NCBI GenBank assembly: GCA_003024985.2
Contig: PXIH01S0003583.1
Source: Euperipatoides rowelli
Lineage: Eukaryota; Onychophora; Udeonychophora; Euonychophora; Peripatopsidae
Length of the DNA stretch: 15,017 nucleotides
Reading direction: 5' to 3' (one strand)
The notes under the pieces were generated by a model that saw only the letters and a list, made by a program, of their open reading frames with translations, was not told the DNA's origin and ran no database searches. Below are positions 7,565-15,017 of the stretch, in pieces. The position numbers were made by a program, and so were the translations under genes. How positions within the stretch are numbered: the stretch's first letter is position 1; each line of letters starts with the position of its first letter.

Positions 7565-10500
7565 CATTTATTTAACGATAATAAAAATATTTATTTGCAA
7601 CATTTTTACATGATAATTTCTTATTTTATATTTTGCTAAAATGAGTCTAAAAACACAAGTTAAATAGCATTCTTTTGGGCAACTATAGGCTATTGTGTGG
7701 AGTCTCTATGCATGTACATTAGTCTTGAAAGAGACTTTGCAGAAAAAGGTTGTCTTACAATTTTTCTCAGATGGTAAAATGGCTGGGAATAAGAGTTTTA
7801 GTTGAAATAATGGCCAATTTATTATATAGTCATTACTCATTAGTGACTTCAGAGTATTGTAATTTTATTTAAAATTATAACTTTTCAACACCCAACTTTG
7901 CTTTTATGTCAAATGGGAGAATCAAAATTCTTGAAGTGTCGAGGTTAAGGCAATGTGCAAAAATGTTTGGGAACTAGCCTACTGTGATATTGTTTTAAAT
8001 AATAGGTTTAAATATTTCAATTGTGACTCATTTAAAACATTTTTTTTTAATGGGATGGCAACTTGTAGATATTTTTATATGCCCCTCAAATCTCTGACAT
8101 AGGATTTATTGACGACTGATAGGTTTTTGTTTTTAAGTTATCCTGATTAAAATTAACTAGAGAAATATATTTAGGATCCTTGTTTTAGATATTTATAGTT
8201 AAACTGATTTAAAACTGACAGCTAATCTATGGAATATTCTTAAATATGCTTCCATTGAGTATAATTAGGGAATATAGAGTTCCTTTGATAGTGTTTTTAA
8301 GCATGTATGAAATTTAGTAAACATTTGCACATTTAAATTATATAGGCTAAGCCAGTAGAGAAGAAATTATCTTAATTAATTATTTGATGGAATTTTTTTT
8401 CAGTAGGCTACATCAACTTTTTTTCCATAGGAAATTGGGAAACTAATACGGTAGATTTTTTTTTAAAAACTGATAGAAATATCTGTAAGCTAATCCCTAT
8501 GGTTTAAGTGATGCATATTTAGTAGTCCTCTGAAATTTTGGTAGCCTCATTACAGAGAAGTTAAAATCAAGTCATGAGTTCAAGTCAACTATTATTTTTA
8601 AGGGAAAGATACCAAGATAATATATACGGTAGTAAAAATTTAAATTTATAGATACCTTTTAAAAAGATGAAAAACAACAAAACAGATAACCCACATGGGA
8701 TGCTGAACAAAATAAAATTGCACACCTATTGCTAATAGTGATTCATCCACACCCCACCCCCCATCCCTACATTGTAAGCTATCTTTATTTTTAAGCTTGT
8801 AATTAATTTCATGTTCATAGTTCAATTCAAGGGATCGGGTAGTGAAAGAGTGAACTAGATAATTTAAATTTTTTTTTTTTTAAATTCAAGCCAACAATAA
8901 AACCTTTTTACGTTTAAATTTACATTTTTTTTTTTTTTAGTATCTGTACACACACATTATTTTAATTTACAGAATATTATATTTATATACAATATATTGC
9001 ACTGTCCACACAAAATTATTACATTTTTGCTGGGATAAGGGTGTATAGGGTAATTCACTAGCTNCATCTCTCCACAAAAAGTACTTCTTTCACTTATGTT
9101 TTACACTGGCCTTTTTTAAAAAAAAAATGCCCTTTCGCTTAGATTTTATCCTGCTATTTTTTTAATCTGTTTTGGAAACAGTATACTATAAGAGTGACCT
9201 GATTTTTAACTGAAGAAAGTTTTCAAATAAACTTAATTCAGGCTTTCTATTATGAATCAAAAAAGTTCTGGCAGATTTGAAAAAGAAAAGTTTTCTGGCC
9301 AAAATTTGGGCTCCAACTGCCAGAAATTATAGCAGTTAAGAAGTTCAAGTTAGCACAAATTAATTTCTCAGAAGTTACTAAAGAAGTTTACCAAATTTTC
9401 ACACAAAAAAAAATAAACACTGAAAATTAGGCATATTTTCTGAATTATAGGTCTTAAATACAGTACAGGAGTAGGTGGCCACATTGTAAACTGTTGTGCA
9501 AATCTCACACAATCTAATGATAACTAAAGTCCTTAGAAATAGAATAATTGTATTTGATTAAAATTATATTATTAAATTTTATCATGAGTGTATATATAAA
9601 TAAGCCTAGCTAAAAAAAAAAAATCCTTTAATTTAGGAACAAACAAAGGTCTATTTTCCTTGTTGGTTTCTTTTTAAATATGGATTGCATGTCTAAATTT
9701 GCAGAACAAAAAAAAAATGTAACTAGGTTGTTTAAAAACTACAGTAGATAAGTTAGTGTAGGATACCAAAGTTGAATTTTTTTTTTTGTCAAATTTGACT
9801 GTTTAAAACAAAGAATATGTGCTGTACATCATTTAAATGGATTGATTCTTAAAACAAAATTAATCTCTGGTTTTTCACTATTGTAATGAATTTTAAATTA
9901 TGATTGCTTTAAAGTAAGGCACTTCAGAAAGTACAGTATTAAAGGCTATAGGCTAGCTTTTATTTCTAGATCAATTTATGGTACCGTATTTATTATAAGT
10001 ATTGAATGTCTTGTAAGTTTGATATTTAATTTTATGTAAAATTACAATGTTATTAATTATTATTTGTTCTTTTCTTTAAAACATTTTTTTTTTGTAGATT
10101 TTTACATTTTTTATATATTTTTTTATAGAAACTTTATATCAGAAATTAGTTAATGGTAAAATAATTTTTATACTATTTATTTTTGGTTATGATTTTCTAA
10201 TAGTTATACAATAACTGTAAACCTTTTCAATTTGCATTAAAGAATAAAAATTTAATTAATGTATAATCCATTGCTGAATTATTTTTAGAATCAATTCTAA
10301 GTAGAAATGTGAATTTTAGACATTTTTTTGTAAGTAATATTGTATATATTAAATACTGCATTAAGTTATAATTTTTAATCACTTGTGTTATAAAAGCAAG
10401 GGTTTTTACATATCTATTTCACTATTTGTTTAATTTATAGCCACCATTTTCAATGTCGTTCAGTATTTTTTTTATTCATAATCTGTGTCTGTCATTGTTA

Positions 10501-12447
10501 ATTAATTTGTTAATCCCTGATACTAGGATTTTTCAATAATTTAAAAGGATCAATTTATCAAAAAAAGATCGCATTAAAAATCTTTTATCATATGTAGGCT
10601 AAATGATATTTAGCAATTTTAAAGCATTTAACTTCTATATAAAAAAATCATTATGGTAGCCTACATGGCACAAAAAAATGCTAAAGTGACATCTTTGGAT
10701 AAAACTTTGAAGTTTTTTTGTTTTAATCTCAGTAATCTCAGCAGAAATTCGAACTGAAAGAGAATCAATATTTCAATGGAAATTTCCTTTTAAAAATTTC
10801 ATACTTTTTAAAAGTTGGGTAATAAAATAACGGCTTAGGGTGCAGTCTGCACAGTTTTAGCTAGTTTTATTAAAAATGTTAAATTTCTACTAAGCTTAAT
10901 GACAAAAAGTTAAGAAGAACAAAATTTCTTACATTTTGAGTATTTTAAAATATTTTATAATTGAATAAGGAAAAGGCAAGGGAGGTTTATTTTATTTTGA
11001 AAGAAAATTAGTTTTGTGGCAAGATAATAAAATCAACTAAGCTTACAATTTAAGAGCTTTGTTATCTGACACAAAAGGAATGAGAAGTGCCATACAACTA
11101 AATATGCCAGTTATTTGGGTTAATAATAAAAAAAAAAATTGCTAACATATAAACATGCCTATAAATATTAAAAAAGAGTGCATTGCTGCAATTCCCTGCT
11201 TTATGAAACTAAATTATTTTCATATTTAAATGAGAAAAATTATTGTGATCTTGAGACCCAAAACTGATCCTTATTTTTCACTGATTTTCTACCGTAATTT
11301 ATTTTAATCTTATATTACCCCTTAATCCTTTTGTAAGATTATGTGGCTAAAATTGGAAGCAAAGATTAGAGTAGTGAGTTGTGGTATGTGTTTAGACCTC
11401 ATTCAACATAGACTATATTTATTCACAGAAAGCTTTCCATCAGTTTGTTAGACTTTAAATAGAATAGAATATTTCCGATTTGTACTGAATTAACTTTTAT
11501 AAACTTATAATATAATCCTAATCCTTTTTGGTTAGATTTTTTTTTAAATATGGACTTCATGATTGGCATGTTCCAGAGAAGATGGATTCAAAATTAAAAT
11601 TAATGTCATTTATTCATTTAAATATTTGACAGTAAATTAATTTAGACTATGTATCTGTAAGAACACTTTTGTGAAGCCTTCTGTGGATAAAATAAATAGG
11701 CTACTCTAAACCCATTAATATTTTGCATTGCATTAGATATTTGAAAAAGGATGGAGTTTAAAATTATAAAAATAAACTTTTCTTTCCTATCCATAGAAAT
11801 TTGTTAACAGGAAAAATGTATTCCTTAATTGAATGTTGATTTAAATAATAATTTTATGTTTTACTTGAATTTGTCTCTAAAATGATGGGCTATTAATAAT
11901 ATTTGAAAATATTTGCAGTATATTTATTTATCTTCTAATTGTCCCAATAAATTAAATTAAAATTTTTGAAAAGAGATGCAAACACTTTAAAAGTGTAAAA
12001 TTTGGTCTTTCTTTTATGTTAATAGAAGATGTTAGCAAAAATAGAGTATAGTCTTTAACTTGTTAATTGAACTTTTGTTCAAAAAGAGCAATTATTATAA
12101 TATTTGGTGGAAATACTTATTATTTTATCTTTTCATTTTGACATCACAACATCTACAGTATATCTGCTGTGAGAATGAGATTCGACCTGTGAAGTCAGAA
12201 TAATATTGTATTACGGTATTGTTATATTGACATTGGCCAGAAACTAATTTCCTTGATTCTTAATTGTAAATGAAGGAATTACTAGTGGGTTTGTTTATTT
12301 TGAAAACTTTATTTGTCAGGATAATTTCTTTGCCATTATTGTTAAATATAAATTTCTATAATGAGTTGGATTTTGTGGTCTTTTATTTTTTTGAGCATCA
12401 TACTTCAATATTGCTACCATTTCTTTTTTAATTTTTTAATATTACAG
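7565..12447 (+). other. Long AT-rich non-coding stretch, intron-like
   Basis: Almost 4.9 kb without any open frame worth reporting, roughly three quarters A+T, full of short T- and A-runs and very poor in CpG. It ends in a good acceptor: a pyrimidine-rich run followed by attacag at 12441-12447, just before the exon candidate. I saw no RNA gene, LINE fragment or clear tandem array inside. Small items include an inverted pair ttctggcag / ctgccagaa at 9266-9274 and 9317-9325, a 15-T run ending in tag near 8925-8940, and repeated TACNGTA heptamers. Reading it as an intron of a plus-strand gene is inference. Confidence 0.45.
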
Positions 12448-12579
12448 GTAATTCTTGATTTATATGGATTTGATTTAGATGCTTTTTGGAATATAGTAAC
12501 AAAATTTAAAGAATTACTGTACCACTTTTCTCAAATTACACATCAAGTAACACAGTTTGTAAATAAAGATGTACAGTAG
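12448..12579 (+). CDS. Candidate terminal coding exon of an unrecognised gene
   Basis: Directly after the acceptor attacag, codon phase 0 gives 43 codons, VILDLYGFDLDAFWNIV then TKFKELLYHFSQITHQVTQ and FVNKDVQ, ending at TAG 12577-12579. The composition is that of an ordinary soluble helical protein (Asp, Lys, Gln, His and Trp present), unlike the Phe/Ile/Leu/Lys-only translations of the surrounding AT-rich DNA. I do not recognise the family. As an alternative to ending here, a weak donor (gat|gtacag at 12570/12571) would end the exon after 41 codons in phase 0, the same phase in which the next candidate exon at 13540 opens. Upstream exons are not in view, so the gene would start left of the window or have tiny exons I cannot see. 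Confidence 0.4.
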   Translation, partial: VILDLYGFDLDAFWNIVTKFKELLYHFSQITHQVTQFVNKDVQ

Positions 12580-12599
12580 GAGTAGATGATATTTGGCGG

Positions 12600-13060
12600 T
12601 TCCAGCACACTTCGGGTTTCCGGTTTGGCTACTTCCGGGTCAAAGGTCACTTCCGGTTCGACTTATGGTTCCTTTTTTGGCTAGGTTTAAGGGGTTTTAA
12701 CCGAAAATGATGTCATATGATGCTATATTAAGATGTATTATGAGTAATATATGTCCCATAATGCATTGTAAAATCCAAGATGGCCGACTTTCGGTTCCTG
12801 TTTTGGCTTGGTTTAAGGGGCATTAAGAGGAAATGATGCTATATTAAGATGTATTATATGTCCCATAATACATTGTAAAATCCAAGATGGCCAACTTCCG
12901 GTTCCTAATTTTTACTAGGTTTAAGGGTTTTTTTAAGAGCGGAAGTGACATCATCAAGGTCAAGGTAACTTTTNGACTTCCGGTTTGTGTTTTCGAATTT
13001 TTCGAAAACAAATTCAAGATGGTGGATCGGAAGTGTGCAGAAATGTGTGTGAGTGACTTT
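12600..13060. repeat. CpG-bearing block of imperfect 107-126 bp repeats with ETS-like and YY1-like motifs
   Basis: ggttcc followed by a tttaaggg segment recurs at 12667, 12793 and 12900 (periods 126 and 107). The first two units share gatgctatattaagatg, a cccataat-cattgtaaaatc segment and ccaagatggcc; the third is partial. Another ccaagatggcc lies at about 13282. cttccgg or its complement (ETS-type site) occurs near 12632, 12650, 12895, 12977 and 13028, and aagatgg (YY1-type core) near 12777, 12884 and 13016. A 10-bp hairpin (tgttttcgaa, loop ttt) lies at 12988-13010. The block contrasts sharply with the CpG-poor flanks and continues directly into the 28S fragment. It could be a promoter, a mobile element or both. 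Confidence 0.65.
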
Positions 13061-13061
13061 T

Positions 13062-13182
13062 CCTCTCGGTTCGGGCTTCGAGGTTCCGCCCGTTTACCTC
13101 AGCGGTTTCACGTACTGTTGAACTCTCTCTTCAAAGTTCTTTTCAACTTTCTCTCACGGTACTTGTTCGCTATCGGTCTCGC
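13062..13182 (-). rRNA. 28S rRNA fragment (D1-D2 side), pseudogene-like
   Basis: Read on the minus strand from 13182, the sequence is gagaccgatagcgaacaag, taccgtgagagaaag, ttgaaaagaactttgaagag, agagttcaacagtacgtgaa, accgctgaggtaaacggg, then cggaacctcgaag. This is the highly conserved core at the start of the 28S D2 region of animals, which I know well enough to identify by eye. Differences from the usual form are gagagaaag for gagggaaag and a shortened accgctgagg. Further support: the plus-strand translation over it (SLFKVLFNF then RYLFAIGLA) matches the well-known false proteins annotated antisense to 28S genes. Only about 120 nt are present and no other rRNA part is nearby, so it is a fragment and not a functional gene. 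An 11-bp inverted pair (13149-13159 and 13182-13192) joins part of it to its flank. Confidence 0.85.
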
Positions 13183-13192
13183 CGTGAGAGAA

Positions 13193-13539
13193 TTTTTTTT
13201 AAAAAAAAAATTTTCATTACAATTGTATGGCATTAATTTATTCAAAGTGGCAGAAGGGCACATTACCCATCATGCTAAAAATCCAAGATGGCCACAAAAA
13301 AAAATTTTCTTGAATTTTAAAAAAAAATATATTTTTTTACGGGGTTCAATGCCCAACTCGTTATAGATTCATAATTTTTTTAATGCATCCAATTGATTTG
13401 AAATTGAACAGGATGATTAAGAAAATTATTTAATAGATATTTCGCAAATTACAAAGTCCTAGTGTATAAAATAGATTTATTATATTTTTTTCTAATTAAT
13501 TTAGAACCGACCACCTTTTTTTTTTTAAACGTCATACAG
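13193..13539. other. AT-rich spacer with homopolymer runs and one more aagatgg copy
   Basis: It starts with T8-A10-T4 at 13193-13214 beside the 28S fragment. It continues with a degenerate copy of the repeat-block segment (acccatcatgc, then ccaagatggcc at about 13266-13292) and A/T runs to 13340, and ends in a T11 run and catacag acceptor at 13515-13539. The A-runs next to the rRNA fragment are on the 5' side in its own orientation, so they are not a simple poly(A) tail of it. No gene is seen. Confidence 0.4.
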
Positions 13540-13677
13540 CATAATGGAATAGATTTTCAAATAGAGCGTACACGATTTAGTCATGGTAGTATCTTGTCCA
13601 ATGATAAAATGAAAAGATCGTATGTAAAATCTTTCAATGAGAAGTGTCGTAACGACAATCCTTCCCCTGCTGTATAA
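13540..13677 (+). CDS. Second candidate terminal coding exon, unrecognised
   Basis: After a T-run and the acceptor catacag (13533-13539), phase 0 gives 45 codons: HNGIDFQIERTRFSHGSI, LSNDKMKRSYVKSFNEKC, RNDNPSPAV, ending at TAA 13675-13677. The segment holds several CpG-containing codons (cgt, cga, tcg, aac-gac) in a neighbourhood where CpG is rare, and the product is hydrophilic and mixed in composition, both typical of real coding DNA. The other two frames have stops. I do not recognise it. It may be the last exon of the gene that includes 12448-12570, an alternative last exon, or a relic of a mobile element. No obvious AATAAA follows closely; attaaa is present at 13849 and 13896. Confidence 0.4.
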   Translation, partial: HNGIDFQIERTRFSHGSILSNDKMKRSYVKSFNEKCRNDNPSPAV

Positions 13678-13841
13678 ACCCATCTTCCCTACTCATTACG
13701 AGTAAGTAATAACCTAATATAACTTCACAGCAAGCAAATGAAGTAAACCGCTGAAAAGTGTAACTAAAAATTAGTAGGGTAGATATTCATATAAGCTAAT
13801 TAATAATTAGAAAAGTCAATTTATACAGTAAATAATCTCAC

Positions 13842-13926
13842 CATGTATTAAAGCTGAGTGCCGCTACCACTACACTGAATAATGTCAACATGTATTAAAG
13901 CTGGGTGCCGGTACCGCTACATTGAA
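13842..13926. repeat. Two-copy tandem duplication, period 47 bp
   Basis: catgtattaaagctg then gtgccg and a tac-cactacactgaa type tail occurs at 13842-13879 and again at 13889-13926. About 34 of 38 bases agree. The complement of the first copy (gtgtagtggtagcgg) looks a little like a tRNA D-arm/A-box, but no B box or cloverleaf follows. Confidence 0.8.
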
Positions 13927-14199
13927 CTATCAGTTTTAATTAGTTAATACATTCCAGATTAATTTTTTTTGTACCACCCTAATTCCTTTAATCTATTCTT
14001 ATGAACTATAGAAATATGATTAAAACTAACTAGTATTTTAAATATAAAAGTTCAAACATCATCGGGATACACAACATGAGTTTTGCTATTGTAGTTTTGA
14101 AGGCGTTGACAGCTGCGCAGTTAGCACACAGTATTTTTTTTAAAAGTCAATAGGCCTAATATTAATAACCACTCACATTTTTTAAAAAATTAATTCTAC

Positions 14200-14880
14200 T
14201 AACTTCAATCTATTGTTAAGTATATCTCTAATAAAAGTATTATCATTAGTTTTAAAAAATTTAAAACGCTAAGAAGTTGTTTGTTATTTTTGCCTCAGGT
14301 AATCTTTGCAAAGTCCAAACATAGACTCCAAGCATGCACATTAGAGAGAAACGTTGTGAATACGTTTTTTTTAATCAATCCTAACAACGAGAATGGTTTT
14401 TGATTCCTATATTTAATTAAACCTACACGATTAAAAAATAATTTCACTACTAGAGAAAAACAACAGCATTAAAAAATGATTCCCTGCTAGAGTTAAAAAA
14501 TAAGCTAGTCTACATCTAATCTTTATCGAGAAGCTCTCAAACCTTATAAGATGAACTTAGTTTAAAAACATATAAAACATCAGCAAGTTGTTCTTTATTT
14601 TTGAAAATGTTTTGTCTCAGACAATATTTCTAAAGCTTGTATATTACAGAGAGAGAACGTTTATCAATTCTAACAACGGAGAATGCTTTTGATTTCTATA
14701 TTTAAATAAATATACACGATTAAAAAATTTAATTACTAGAAAAACATACAGTATTAAAAAAATATAATTCGCTGATATAGCCTAATTAAAAATAACCTAG
14801 AGCCTACATTAACGAACTTACATCCAATCTACATCGGGAATCTCTCAAAACGTTATAACATAAACTCAAAAATATATATA
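14200..14880. repeat. Diverged tandem repeat, period about 290-312 bp
   Basis: Matching landmarks recur in order: agcaagttgtt or agaagttgttt (14271 / 14583), ttttgatt-ctatattta (14396 / 14688), acacgattaaaaaat (14425 / 14714), ctagag or ctagaaaaac-a-cagtattaaaa type (14452 / 14735), and ctctcaaa-c-ttata (14534 / 14842). A partial earlier copy is seen at about 14225-14270, where tagttttaaaaaatttaaaac matches tagtttaaaaacatataaaac at 14557-14579. Copies differ by many substitutions and indels. It has no coding potential. Confidence 0.65.
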
Positions 14881-14987
14881 CACAAATTAATATACACTAA
14901 AAATAATACACACAAAATCAAAACTAAAAAAAAATATTCCTATTAAACAGGGATCGAAATTAAGAATTTTATACTAGGAGCATATAT

Positions 14988-15017
14988 TTGCTCCCACTCA
15001 CAAGTGACTGGGAGCAA
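14988..15017. repeat. Inverted repeat at the right edge
   Basis: ttgctccca at 14988-14996 and tgggagcaa at 15009-15017 are perfect complements across a 12-nt spacer. An overlapping pair, ggagca (14977-14982) with tgctcc (14989-14994), can form an alternative stem. The structure reaches the window end, so it may be the start of a longer element. Confidence 0.6.

Noticed and set aside
7322-7613. Overlapping open frames on both strands at the right end of the MITE-like element
   Set aside because: They consist of the inverted end and motif copies and show no coding character.
12887-13366. 159-codon open frame on the plus strand
   Set aside because: It crosses the repeat block and the antisense side of the 28S fragment. 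The part RYLFAIGLA is the familiar false translation antisense to 28S rRNA, and the rest is low complexity.
13842-13926. tRNA or tRNA-derived SINE
   Set aside because: Only an A-box-like stretch is seen; there is no B box, acceptor stem or cloverleaf.

Overview
The window looks like nuclear DNA from an animal. It is AT-rich with scattered single N bases. It contains a non-LTR retrotransposon (LINE) of the L1/Tx1 type, a short element with terminal inverted repeats, intron-like AT-rich DNA, exon-like pieces behind polypyrimidine/AG acceptors, and a fragment of eukaryotic 28S rRNA. Nothing bacterial is present: there are no operons and no Shine-Dalgarno sites. The species cannot be named from this sequence alone. 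A non-mammalian or invertebrate metazoan is my inference, because the gene start at the left edge resembles a family common in invertebrate genomes.

Layout. 1-188 (minus): the first 62 codons of a gene that leaves the window, a Lys/Arg-rich segment with a small Cys cluster, resembling proteins with a DDE-like (DUF7869-type) domain. 189-1160: non-coding DNA with small inverted repeats. 1153-1421: two copies of a 137-bp tandem repeat. About 1423-6905 (minus): an old, nearly complete LINE. It has a 5' region with paired CCAAT boxes, a broken ORF1, and an ORF2 that starts 12 nt after ORF1 and encodes an AP-like endonuclease, a reverse transcriptase with intact YADD, and a C-terminal CCHC motif. 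ORF2 is cut by six frameshifts and one stop. The LINE's A-tail abuts the tandem repeat. 6954-7564: a 0.6-kb non-autonomous DNA-transposon-like element with 26-bp inverted ends and at least eight copies of a motif around caagagcgcc. 7565-12447: almost 5 kb of AT-rich DNA, best read as intron. 12448-12579 and 13540-13677 (plus): two exon-like segments. Between them lie a CpG-bearing block of about 110-bp repeats with ETS-like and YY1-like motifs (about 12600-13060) and a minus-strand piece of 28S rRNA (about 13062-13182). 13680-15017: AT-rich DNA with a 47-bp tandem duplication, a diverged ~300-bp tandem repeat and a terminal inverted repeat.

The only autonomous machinery is the LINE, and it is dead as read. 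Its ORF2 product would have nicked target DNA and copied element RNA, with ORF1 as the likely RNA-binding partner. The short inverted-repeat element has no transposase and would depend on one elsewhere. The most unusual parts are the 28S fragment with its adjoining repeat block and the multi-motif inverted-repeat element.
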